Below are positions 14,128-21,594 of a DNA stretch of 26,244 nt, piece after piece. The DNA comes from Minisyncoccota bacterium (GTDB taxonomy: Bacteria > Patescibacteriota > Microgenomatia > Levybacterales > UBA12049). The notes under the pieces are model-generated. The model was not told where the DNA came from. It did no database searches and saw only the letters and a list, made by a program, of their open reading frames with translations. The stretch covers positions 1 through 26,244 of the forward strand of contig JANWIQ010000003.1 of assembly GCA_025449795.1 (NCBI GenBank). The letters run 5' to 3'. Each line of letters opens with the position of its first letter. Positions within the stretch are counted from its first letter, which is position 1. A program made the position numbers and the translations under genes.

Positions 14128-15492
14128 ATGCAAAGCATGAAGGTTCCACCACATAATATCGAAGCAGAGCAGAGCGTGCTGGGCGCTATTCTTATTGATA
14201 AAGAAGCAATCAACGTAGCATCGGAGATATTGGTTGCCGCTGATTTTTACGACAGTAAATACAAGCAAATTTTTGAGGCTATGGTGGCACTCTACGAGCA
14301 ACGAAACCCAATTGACCTAATTACCCTCACTGCACAATTAAAAAAATCTCCAAAAGGGCAATCCAGCCAAAAAAATGCTATTGAAAGCTCTATTCTCACA
14401 GAGTTGGTAAACAATGTCCCTACTGCAGCAAATGTTGAGCAATATGCCCGTATTATTAAAGATGCTTCCATCAAACGGTCCCTGATTAAAATAAGTGGGG
14501 ATATTACGACACTTTCTCTTGATGACAATACCGAGGTAAGAGAAGTCTTGGATGTTGCCGAGTCATCTGTATTTGCTATCTCACAGGGAAATACCATACG
14601 AGGTTTTATCCCAATAAAACAATCTTTGGCAGCTAGCTTTGACAGAATTGACGAATTGCATAAATCTGGTGCAGGGCTTCGGGGTGTTGCAACGGGGTTT
14701 GCCGATTTGGATAGTATGCTCTCTGGTATGCAAGCTTCCAATTTACTTATTTTGGCAGCCCGTCCTGGGACTGGAAAAACTGCCATGGCAATGAATATTG
14801 CCCAATACGTTGGGGTAGCAACAAAAAAACCCATTGGCATTTTTTCTCTGGAAATGAGTCAGGAAGAATTAGTTGATCGACTTTTAGTAGGGCAAGCAGA
14901 TGTCGATGCATGGAGACTCAAAACCGGAAAGTTATCCGAAGATGACTTCACCAAACTTTCAGAAGCAATGGGACAACTTGCAGATGCGCCAATTTTTATT
15001 GATGATACGCCCGGTATTACCCTTTCTGAAATGCGGACAAAAGCAAGACGCCTGCAGCTAGAACATCATATTGGTCTTCTTGTTGTTGATTATCTACAGC
15101 TTGTGAATCCAGGCAAAAAATTAGAAAGCCGGGTGCAGGAAGTGTCTGTCGTATCTCAAGCATTAAAAAATCTTGCAAGAGAATTAAAAATTCCTGTTCT
15201 TGCACTTTCCCAGTTATCTCGTGCGGTAGAACATAGGGGAGATGCCAAACCTCAACTTGCAGACCTGAGAGAATCTGGTGCGATAGAACAAGATGCAGAT
15301 GTCGTGATGTTTTTGTATAAATCCGATGCGGAAATGACAGGGTCAACACTTCCTATAAAGTTATTGCTCGCAAAACACAGAAATGGTCCAACAGGGGAGA
15401 TCAATCTGCTTTTCAGAGGAGACAGAATACGTTTCTATAGTGTGGAGAAATCCCATGCAGTGTCTGCTGCGTCGGTAAGTGCCACGATATAA
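14128..15492 (+). CDS. dnaB: Replicative DNA helicase DnaB
   Basis: 454 residues. The N-terminal helical domain (HNIEAEQSVLGAILID, residues 9-24) binds primase. The RecA-like motor starts at about 180, with Walker A ARPGTGKTAM (K217). It is followed by IGIFSLEMSQEELVDRLL, the H1a/Walker B region GLLVVDYLQLV, LSQLSRAVEHRGDAKPQLADLRESGAIEQDADVV (the arginine-finger segment) and KHRNGPTGE. All are standard for DnaB, the hexameric replication-fork helicase. No intein is present. An alternative ATG lies three codons downstream (MKVPPHN), and no SD helps to choose. Confidence 0.97.
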   Translation: MQSMKVPPHNIEAEQSVLGAILIDKEAINVASEILVAADFYDSKYKQIFEAMVALYEQRNPIDLITLTAQLKKSPKGQSSQKNAIESSILTELVNNVPTAANVEQYARIIKDASIKRSLIKISGDITTLSLDDNTEVREVLDVAESSVFAISQGNTIRGFIPIKQSLAASFDRIDELHKSGAGLRGVATGFADLDSMLSGMQASNLLILAARPGTGKTAMAMNIAQYVGVATKKPIGIFSLEMSQEELVDRLLVGQADVDAWRLKTGKLSEDDFTKLSEAMGQLADAPIFIDDTPGITLSEMRTKARRLQLEHHIGLLVVDYLQLVNPGKKLESRVQEVSVVSQALKNLARELKIPVLALSQLSRAVEHRGDAKPQLADLRESGAIEQDADVVMFLYKSDAEMTGSTLPIKLLLAKHRNGPTGEINLLFRGDRIRFYSVEKSHAVSAASVSATI

Positions 15493-15543
15493 TAATTTTT
15501 CCCCTTGCATTTTCCAAAAAAATAATGCCATACTGTATATGTT

Positions 15544-15984
15544 ATGGATGACCCAACACAAAATTCTGTTCAACCAGATCCCGTTCAGCAGCCAGCACCT
15601 GTAGCGGCAACGGATGCAGTAGCAATGCCACCGGTGCCAGCACCAGTAGACCCGATGGACAATGTACAGGTGCCGGATTTGTCCGTCTCGCCACTGCAAG
15701 TACCAGCAGATCCAGCAGGAGTCCTTCCGCAAGCTGTTCCTTCAGAAAATGCCCTTCAATCTGATTCAGGACAGGCAATGCAGCAAATGGCAACAAGTCC
15801 AAGTATGGCGCCAGATCCTGCTCCACAAGTTGCGGATATGGTAGCAGTTGTCCCTCAATCGCAAGTTGAAGATCCTTTGCCGCAGGCAGATGCCACAAAT
15901 TTGGGGCCAGTTACCATGGAAGATCTTATGGAAGAATTACAGCATATTGAAGATAAACTGGATGAAATGGACGAAAAACTCTAA
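15544..15984 (+). CDS. Pro/Ala/Gln-rich disordered protein, acidic C-terminus
   Basis: 146 residues of low complexity dominated by Pro, Ala, Val, Gln and Asp (for example QPAPVAATDAVAMPPVPAP). It ends in a short acidic amphipathic helix, MEDLMEELQHIEDKLDEMDEKL, that could form a coiled coil. There is no signal peptide or membrane segment. Residues QSDSGQAMQ are encoded by a copy of the dispersed repeat seen at 2737 and 3797. The frame is open and ends 18 bp before the convergent gene at 16003. A weak extended -10 (TGCCATACT) stands 9 bp before the ATG. I do not recognise a function. Confidence 0.65.
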   Translation: MDDPTQNSVQPDPVQQPAPVAATDAVAMPPVPAPVDPMDNVQVPDLSVSPLQVPADPAGVLPQAVPSENALQSDSGQAMQQMATSPSMAPDPAPQVADMVAVVPQSQVEDPLPQADATNLGPVTMEDLMEELQHIEDKLDEMDEKL

Positions 15985-16002
15985 GTAGTTTTGTAAAAGG
16001 CT

Positions 16003-16869
16003 TTATACCAGAGTTGTTTTAGGAACCCACGCTCCCAATGTTCTTCTCGGAGCCCTCGACGTATACGCAGATACAAGAGTCATTGAAATATTTTCTTGTG
16101 GAGGTAATGGTTTGAGTACAATTGGAACTTGGCCTTGGACAAATGTATCAAAAATATATCTCTCTGATTCAGAGTCAAGTAACTCACCTACATTGATAGA
16201 TTTTTCAGGCGGTAGATCCACCATTTGCCAATTTCTCGGAATTGACGGGTTGAGGAGAATTGTTCGATGAGGATGAGATGAAACAAATGCGAGCGTAGCT
16301 GGTCTTCTTGTGGGTGAAACATTTGTTTTTAGTGGTGTTTCTGCTGGGGCTTGTTCTTTTGCTTTTAATGCTGCATCGCGAGCGCTTTGTACCCACGTAG
16401 GCGGTTCGGAAGTAACCGTGGGAGTGGTAAGCGCTTCATATGTCTGGTCTATGTAATACGTAACGGATTGAAAAAAAGAATCCCGTTTTGCCAACTTCCA
16501 GTCATCAATTGGTGGAGGTGTTTGTTGGGAAAGTTCGGAAAATCTCCGGGCTCTATTTATTGGAAAGAAGTGCGGGTTATAGTCTCTCCAACTTTCGGCA
16601 ACAGGACCATTTCCTTTCGTACGAGGCGCTGCGGTTGCTGCGTAAAACAATTCATATCCAATTCCTCCGAGAGTACGTACAATTTCTTGGAGATTTTGCA
16701 TATTTCTGCGCATACGTGCTCCTGCTTCTTGTCCAGCAGTTACTACTCGATATGCCATGGCCTGCGCAGCTTCTCGTGCTGCATCTCTATAAGAACTTCC
16801 TAATCCTGTTATAGGTTGAGTGGATGGAGCAAGGGGAAGAGCTCTCATCTCTCTACTTATTATTGCCAT
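16003..16869 (-). CDS. Unrecognised protein, Ala/Arg-rich N-terminal half
   Basis: 288 residues from the ATG at 16869. An in-frame ATG at 16983 would add 38 residues, but that stretch overlaps a common intergenic repeat-like sequence (CTTCGCCAAGGCTTCGAGGG). A GATAAT box lies 7 bp before the 16869 ATG. The middle has helical, Ala/Arg-rich sequence (DAAREAAQAMAYRVVTAGQEAGARMRRNMQNLQE). The rest is Pro-rich and mixed, ending in SAYTSRAPRRTLGAWVPKTTLV. There is no clear membrane span in the shorter form and no catalytic motif. It converges with the gene at 15544. Function unknown; start uncertain. Confidence 0.5.
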   Translation of the reverse strand: MAIISREMRALPLAPSTQPITGLGSSYRDAAREAAQAMAYRVVTAGQEAGARMRRNMQNLQEIVRTLGGIGYELFYAATAAPRTKGNGPVAESWRDYNPHFFPINRARRFSELSQQTPPPIDDWKLAKRDSFFQSVTYYIDQTYEALTTPTVTSEPPTWVQSARDAALKAKEQAPAETPLKTNVSPTRRPATLAFVSSHPHRTILLNPSIPRNWQMVDLPPEKSINVGELLDSESERYIFDTFVQGQVPIVLKPLPPQENISMTLVSAYTSRAPRRTLGAWVPKTTLV

Positions 16870-17014
16870 AGTGGCTATTATCAAGATAGGAGACAAAGAA
16901 GTGGTAATAGAGTTGTAAGAATTTTGTAGGAGTGTCGAGGGCGGTATCCTTGCTACCCACTTCGCCAAGGCTTCGAGGGTCAAGAAAGCTACGGAATACT
17001 AAAGGAGTATTGGG

Positions 17015-17098
17015 TGGGCAAAGAGGGATTCGAACCCTCACGACCGTTATGGTCAGCAGTTTTTGAGACTGCCGCGTATACCATTCCGCCACTTGCCC
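17015..17098 (-). tRNA. tRNA-Leu (anticodon CAA)
   Basis: 84 nt on the minus strand. The acceptor stem is GGGCAAG/UUUGCCC with one G-U, and the D arm is GCGGAAUGGUAUACGC. The anticodon stem-loop is GCAGU-CUCAAAA-ACUGC, with CAA at 34-36 reading UUG. A long variable arm (UGACC-AUAAC-GGUCG) marks it as class II. The T arm is GAGGG-UUCGAAU-CCCUC and the discriminator base is A. A CCA end is not encoded (ACCCA follows). Confidence 0.95.
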
Positions 17099-17202
17099 TT
17101 GTGTATCTTTCGCTTCGCGTGTCTACTCCGCCTTATTTTCGCATTCGGCTTTGCAGAACTATTCGTTCACGCCTCATGCCAAAATTAATCGGCGGACTTT
17201 GC

Positions 17203-17218
17203 ATTCCGCCACTTGCCC
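17203..17218 (-). repeat. Duplicated 5' fragment of the tRNA-Leu gene
   Basis: GGGCAAGTGGCGGAAT, the first 16 nt of the neighbouring tRNA-Leu, is repeated exactly 120 bp upstream in the same orientation. It then runs into a hairpin (GGCGGA-N8-TCCGCC) rather than the rest of a tRNA. It is a truncated tRNA remnant or the product of a local recombination. Confidence 0.75.
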
Positions 17219-17246
17219 GTACGAAAAAATATTTGCGATTTGCGTT

Positions 17247-17275
17247 TTGCGTTCTGAGCTTTCTTATTATATACT
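17247..17275 (+). promoter_or_regulatory. Leaderless promoter of the NIF3-like gene
   Basis: TTGCGT (17247-17252), 17 bp, TATACT (17270-17275), then 7 bp to the ATG at 17283. It selects that ATG over longer readings of the frame, which would run through the tRNA fragment. Confidence 0.7.
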
Positions 17276-17282
17276 TGAAGCT

Positions 17283-18236
17283 ATGACACTGCAAGAAATA
17301 TACGAGTTAGCAATTCAAATGGCTATAGAGTCTGATCCGCGAGGAGAAGCCACAGTTAAGAAATTACTTTTAAAGACCAAAGAAGCGTACAATGAGTTGC
17401 CTGAAAAGAAAAAGAAATATTTTGATGAAGAGTCATTGCATAACCCATATTCTGATTCAAGAATTCTCTTTGGGGATAAAAAAGATGAGATTACCCATAT
17501 ATTGGCGGGTATAGATGTTGACGCAGCGAGTATGGTGCTCGCCGATAGGCTAAGCAGTAAAGAAAATCCCATAGATTTAGTGATTACCCATCATCCAAGC
17601 GGTGGGGCACTAGCATCGCTGCACCAGGTAATGGATTTACAAATAGATCTCTATACCAATCTTGGCATACCGGAAAATGTTGCAGATGCATTAACCAATG
17701 AAAGAATGCATGCAGTAGAAAAGCGATTTCACCCAGTTAATCATGGCGAAACCGTGGATGCAGCTCGTCTTTTAGGTATCCCCCTCATTTCCTTGCATAC
17801 TATTTGGGATAATCTTGGAGATAAATTTATGCGAAATTTTATTACTTCTCGTTCTTTCGAGACAGTAGGAGAGCTGTATGATGCCCTTCTTGAAATTCCA
17901 GAATATGATAGAGCAAAAAAAGAAAAAGCAGGTCCTCTTATTGTCTCAGGAAATGAAAAAAGTAGAGTGGGAAAAATTGTTGTTTTCTTTACCGGTGGAA
18001 CCAATCCTTCCAAAGAAATATACCAAGAGGTAGCAAAGGCTGGCGTTGGAACTATATTAGATATGCATATGTCTGAGGAAGTAATTAAAGAAATGAATAA
18101 GCTGCATGTGAATGTAGTCAATACCGGTCATATATCCAGTGATTCTATTGGGGCCAATCTTTTTCTCGACCAACTTGAAAAGCAAGGTATAGACGTGGTA
18201 TCATTTGGAGGATTGGTTCGCATAAAGCGAACCTAA
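17283..18236 (+). CDS. NIF3/YbgI-family (DUF34) metal-binding protein
   Basis: 317 residues. ITHHPSGGAL at 101-110 carries the paired histidines of the NIF3 family, normally LIITHHP. Near the C-terminus NTGHISSDSIG fills the place of the GHxxTE metal motif, with Ser-Asp in place of Thr-Glu. FTGGTNPSKEIY resembles the family's G-G-x-x-x segment. Family members form toroidal hexamers with a dinuclear metal site. They have been tied to GTP cyclohydrolase-like activity and metal insertion, without a settled role. The N-terminal 95 residues, rich in Lys and Glu, are longer than in YbgI and look lineage-specific. The start follows a promoter that overlaps any longer version. efp begins 7 bp after its stop. 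Confidence 0.8.
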   Translation: MTLQEIYELAIQMAIESDPRGEATVKKLLLKTKEAYNELPEKKKKYFDEESLHNPYSDSRILFGDKKDEITHILAGIDVDAASMVLADRLSSKENPIDLVITHHPSGGALASLHQVMDLQIDLYTNLGIPENVADALTNERMHAVEKRFHPVNHGETVDAARLLGIPLISLHTIWDNLGDKFMRNFITSRSFETVGELYDALLEIPEYDRAKKEKAGPLIVSGNEKSRVGKIVVFFTGGTNPSKEIYQEVAKAGVGTILDMHMSEEVIKEMNKLHVNVVNTGHISSDSIGANLFLDQLEKQGIDVVSFGGLVRIKRT

Positions 18237-18243
18237 ATTTTTT

Positions 18244-18798
18244 ATGGTTTCGGTAAATGAACTGAGAAATGGAGCAATCTACGAAGATGCCGGCAATCTG
18301 CTACAGGTTGTTACCTTTGAGCATATTAAAATGGGGCGGGGAAGTGCAAATATAAAAGTAAAAGTAAAAAATCTTCGTTCGGGATCTATTACGGAAAAAA
18401 GTTTTATCAATACGGCAAAAGTACAAGACGTGCAGGTTGTAAAAAAAGAATTGCAATACCTTTATAAAGATGACATGGGTGCATACTTCATGCACCCAAC
18501 CACATTTGAGCAAATTACTGTACCACTTGCTGTACTTACTGGAGCACAATTCTTAAAAGAAGGAGAAATATATCCAGTTACTTTTTTCAAGGAAGAGCCA
18601 CTCGATGTCGTGATGCCGCCAAAAGTAAAACTACAAGTGGTCAATACTGCTCCTGGTGTAAAAGGGAATTCCGCATCCAATGTCTTTAAAGACGCGGAAT
18701 TGGAAAATGGCGTTATGGTAAAAGTTCCACTTTTTATTACAGTAGGTGACGCTGTTCGCGTAGACACCAGGACAGGCGTATATACCGAGAGGGCATGA
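18244..18798 (+). CDS. efp: Translation elongation factor P with Arg32
   Basis: 184 residues, full length. The KOW-like domain 1, OB domain 2 (from about residue 65, KKELQYLYKDDMGAYFMHPTTFEQI) and OB domain 3 (ending GDAVRVDTRTGVYTERA, the conserved C-terminal signature) are all present. EF-P rescues ribosomes stalled at proline runs. The tip of domain 1, which carries the modified residue, reads HIKMGRGSAN. Arg32 stands where E. coli has Lys34. Arg32 EF-Ps of Pseudomonas and Neisseria are rhamnosylated by EarP, and no EarP or EpmA is in this window. Its stop overlaps the next ATG by 4 bp, and no SD is seen. Confidence 0.97.
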   Translation: MVSVNELRNGAIYEDAGNLLQVVTFEHIKMGRGSANIKVKVKNLRSGSITEKSFINTAKVQDVQVVKKELQYLYKDDMGAYFMHPTTFEQITVPLAVLTGAQFLKEGEIYPVTFFKEEPLDVVMPPKVKLQVVNTAPGVKGNSASNVFKDAELENGVMVKVPLFITVGDAVRVDTRTGVYTERA

Positions 18799-20057
18799 AT
18801 ACACTCCTTACTACATTAAAGAATAGGTCGTTCTTCTTTCTTTGGACAGCAGAAATTTTTTCCCAAATTGCAATGAACATGATGAATTTCATGCTTACCC
18901 TTGTTGTGTTTTCTCTCTCAAACTCAAGTACTGCCGTATCAGGAATTGTGTTGTCCTTTACCATTCCAGCGATTCTTTTTGCCATTCCTGCAGGCGCACT
19001 CGTCGATAAGTGGGGTAAAAAAAGCGTGCTGTTTACTACCAATCTTATCCGTGCGGTTTTGTTGATATTTGTCGCTTTCACGCATCAAAATTTGCCCCTT
19101 TTATATACCTTAAGTTTTGTCATTTCTATCGTTACCCAATTTTTTATTCCCGCTGAAACTCCCATGATCCCGCTTTTGGTAAAAAAACAACAATTATTTT
19201 CTGCAAATGCACTTTTTGGGGCTGCATTATTTGGGTCAATTATGATTGCGTATGCATTGTCGGGGCCTTTTCTTATCTTTTTTCATACACAAGTCGCATT
19301 TCTTCTTCTCAGTGTATTTTTTCTATTGGGTGCATTGTCGGTTGTTGGGATAGGACGAGTGTCCAAAAAGGAGAAAAATCAGCAGACACAGGTCTCTTTG
19401 CCCACAAATCTTATGGAAGAAATGAAAAATACTCTTTCCCTTATTACCAAAGTCAGCACGATTTATCATGCATTTGCGCTTTTGGCAATTTCACAAATAA
19501 TCGTTTTTATTATTGCTGTCATTGGGCCAGGGTATGCAAAGCACATCTTAAATATAGATATTAATCAATTTCCCATATTTTTTGTCGTGCCAGCGATGGT
19601 AGGGGTAGGAATAGGAATTGTGCTTCTTTCTACATTTTTTCGCAATAGAAATAGACAAAAACTTGGGACATTGGGGCTTTTTCTTACTGCTCTTGTACTG
19701 CTGCTTATGCCGTTTGGTTCAAAAGTTACTTCCCGGGTCTTTGTCCATACGCTCAATACCTTTCTTCCTACCTATTTACAAATCTCTATTCTGCACATTA
19801 TGGCAGTCTTGGCATGCGGAATGGGGATCGCCAATGCATTTATTTTTATTCCCTCCAATACCCTTATTCAAGAGGCTACCTCGGATGCAATACGGGGAAA
19901 GGTCTATGGTGCATTAAACGCATTGATTTCATTATTTTCCATTTTGCCTGTCATTCTCGTGGGATCTTTTGCTGACGTGATTGGGGTAGGGAATGTATTA
20001 ATTATTGTTGGCATCGCCATTGCAATTATTGGATTTGCGAGACTTTTTATTACCTAA
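18795..20057 (+). CDS. MFS permease
   Basis: 420 residues with about 12 membrane segments in two halves. The loop between helices 2 and 3 holds AGALVDKWGKKSVLFTTNLIRA, the G-x-x-x-D-x-x-G-K/R-K motif A of the major facilitator superfamily. The layout, with FLWTAEIFSQIAMNMMNFML at the start, resembles the MFS_3 / macrolide-efflux type group. The substrate is unknown. The start codon overlaps the efp stop (ATGA), so the gene is translationally coupled to efp. It is followed 3 bp later by the Lgt-like gene. Confidence 0.88.
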   Translation: MNTLLTTLKNRSFFFLWTAEIFSQIAMNMMNFMLTLVVFSLSNSSTAVSGIVLSFTIPAILFAIPAGALVDKWGKKSVLFTTNLIRAVLLIFVAFTHQNLPLLYTLSFVISIVTQFFIPAETPMIPLLVKKQQLFSANALFGAALFGSIMIAYALSGPFLIFFHTQVAFLLLSVFFLLGALSVVGIGRVSKKEKNQQTQVSLPTNLMEEMKNTLSLITKVSTIYHAFALLAISQIIVFIIAVIGPGYAKHILNIDINQFPIFFVVPAMVGVGIGIVLLSTFFRNRNRQKLGTLGLFLTALVLLLMPFGSKVTSRVFVHTLNTFLPTYLQISILHIMAVLACGMGIANAFIFIPSNTLIQEATSDAIRGKVYGALNALISLFSILPVILVGSFADVIGVGNVLIIVGIAIAIIGFARLFIT

Positions 20058-20059
20058 GT

Positions 20060-20722
20060 ATGATTATTGCCATAACTTGTTTTGTTTTTTTTCTTTTTAT
20101 TCTTTACCAGCTTGCTAAAGATGATTTTCTTTTTTTGCGACGGGGAATAACAACTGAAGATGTATTTAATACGCTTTTTCTAAGCCTGCCGGTTATTTTT
20201 ATTTTTTCCAGGTTGTTCTACGTCCTGCAGCATCTGGGCGTGCAGTACTTTAATCCACTCGTTTTTTTTCTCGTAATGTATTTTCCGGGCCTCTCATTTT
20301 TTGGTGCGGTCATTGGGCTATGGATATTTTCTGCTTGGTATATTGAGCGGAAAAAAATGCCTGGAAAGCGATTTTTGGACATGGTAGGCATTTCCTATAT
20401 AGGCTCTTTTGGTGTATGGATATTATTTTTTGCAATAGGAATATTTTTGAGAAATAAGCTTTTAGGAATGGAAGAGGCAGGAAGAGGCATTGTAGGGTTG
20501 GCATTTTTCGTCATATTACTTTTGGGATTTCTTAAAAATAAATGGAGAGAAGGAAGTAGCGCGTATCTAAGCGTTACGGGATATTGTCTATTGGCTTTTA
20601 TCCCATCCATACAAATGGTATTAAGTCACCAAAAAATTCCTCTCGTGTCGATTGGTTTAACGGCAATACTTTTTATCATGTCTTCTTTGCTTTTTCTTCG
20701 GAATGAAAGGCGTGTGTCCTAG
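20060..20722 (+). CDS. Lgt-like membrane protein lacking catalytic motifs
   Basis: 220 residues with about six membrane segments. The order FIFSRLFYVLQH, then YFPGLSFFGAVIGLWIFSAWYIERKKM, then KRFLDMVGISYIGSFGVW follows prolipoprotein diacylglyceryl transferase (ARLFYVxxH, GLSxHGGLIG, FLD...P). The key His of HGG is Phe here, and the signature G-R-x-G-N-F-x-N-x-E is missing. The protein is also shorter than Lgt. It is therefore either an inactive paralogue or a related membrane protein with another role. The call is by motif order only. It sits between MFS and RluA in a tight run; the next ATG is 2 bp after its stop. Confidence 0.55.
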   Translation: MIIAITCFVFFLFILYQLAKDDFLFLRRGITTEDVFNTLFLSLPVIFIFSRLFYVLQHLGVQYFNPLVFFLVMYFPGLSFFGAVIGLWIFSAWYIERKKMPGKRFLDMVGISYIGSFGVWILFFAIGIFLRNKLLGMEEAGRGIVGLAFFVILLLGFLKNKWREGSSAYLSVTGYCLLAFIPSIQMVLSHQKIPLVSIGLTAILFIMSSLLFLRNERRVS

Positions 20723-20723
20723 T

Positions 20724-21500
20724 ATGGAAATAACAATTCTCTATGAGGATGAGGACATCCTGGTACTCAATAAGCCCGCCGGGATTATCGTAAACCGGTC
20801 AGACACAACGCGGGAAAAAGAAACCGTGCAAGATTGGGTCGGAAAATATGGAGGGTTTCCAACCTACGATGGGGTCATCACACCAAGAAAAGAAGGGGAG
20901 TGGGAGTTACCAGAGGAGGCATTTAGAAATCGATATGGAATTGTGCATCGTCTTGATAAAGAGACATCTGGAATACTCGTAGTTGCAAAAAATCTTCCAA
21001 GCTTTATTGTATTATTGGGACAATTTAAAGAGCGAGTAGTAAAAAAAACTTACCTTGCTCTGGCACATGGAGACCTGGAATCTAAAAGCGGTGAGGTACG
21101 CGTGCCGGTTGGGAGATTGTCATTTAACAGAAAACGTTTCGGAGTGGTTGCCGGGGGAAGGGAATCAATAACGCAGTACCGCGTAATTTCAAATTTCAAA
21201 TATCAAATATCAAATAAACAAATACCAGAGATACTAAGCTTAGTTGCATTACATCCTGAAACAGGAAGAACACATCAAATTCGGATCCACCTCAAGCATC
21301 TTGGTCACCCTATTTTTGCAGATGAGTTATATGCAGGAAGAAAAACGGCCCGCCAAGATAGGAAGCAACTTGCAAGGCTTTTTCTTCATGCAGCAAAGAT
21401 ACATTTTAGTCACCCTACCACAAAAAAGGAAGTGGATTTTGAGAGTCCTCTCCCTCAGGATTTACAAAATTTTCTTGCGAATTTACCACAGATTGGGTAA
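20724..21500 (+). CDS. RluA-family pseudouridine synthase with an insert
   Basis: 258 residues, catalytic domain only, with no S4 domain. The catalytic Asp is D78 in IVHRLDKETSGILVVAKN. The RluA-type motif LHPETGRTHQIRIHLKHLGHPIFAD is intact. It converts uridine to pseudouridine in rRNA or tRNA; the target is unknown. An insert at about 43-72 (GGFPTYDGVITPRKEGEWEL) precedes the active site. A second short insert, SNFKYQISNKQIPEI, lies between YRVI and LSLVAL. It is encoded by 21185-21226, an A/T-rich run of TTTCAAAT words like the intergenic repeats. ATG 20724 is chosen over 20703 because the latter overlaps the previous gene. Confidence 0.92.
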   Translation: MEITILYEDEDILVLNKPAGIIVNRSDTTREKETVQDWVGKYGGFPTYDGVITPRKEGEWELPEEAFRNRYGIVHRLDKETSGILVVAKNLPSFIVLLGQFKERVVKKTYLALAHGDLESKSGEVRVPVGRLSFNRKRFGVVAGGRESITQYRVISNFKYQISNKQIPEILSLVALHPETGRTHQIRIHLKHLGHPIFADELYAGRKTARQDRKQLARLFLHAAKIHFSHPTTKKEVDFESPLPQDLQNFLANLPQIG

Positions 21501-21594
21501 TATAAAGAAGAGCCACAATTAGATAGCGAATGCATCTCATGTGGCCCCATTGGATGTCCCGGCGGGACTATCCAACAGGGGGAGGTGACTTTTT
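21501..21594 (+). promoter_or_regulatory. Structured RNA leader before the 46-residue gene
   Basis: Two strong stems fill the gap. Stem 1 is GCCACA (21512-21517) with TGTGGC (21540-21545), with AGAT/ATCT (21521/21534) inside. Stem 2 is TTGGAT-GTCCC (21550-21560) with GGGAC-T-ATCCAA (21564-21575) around a GGC loop. CCCC (21545-21548) can also pair with GGGG (21578-21581), which is part of the Shine-Dalgarno GGGGGAGGTGA. Closing this outer helix would hide the ribosome site. I do not recognise a known riboswitch class. Confidence 0.5.
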
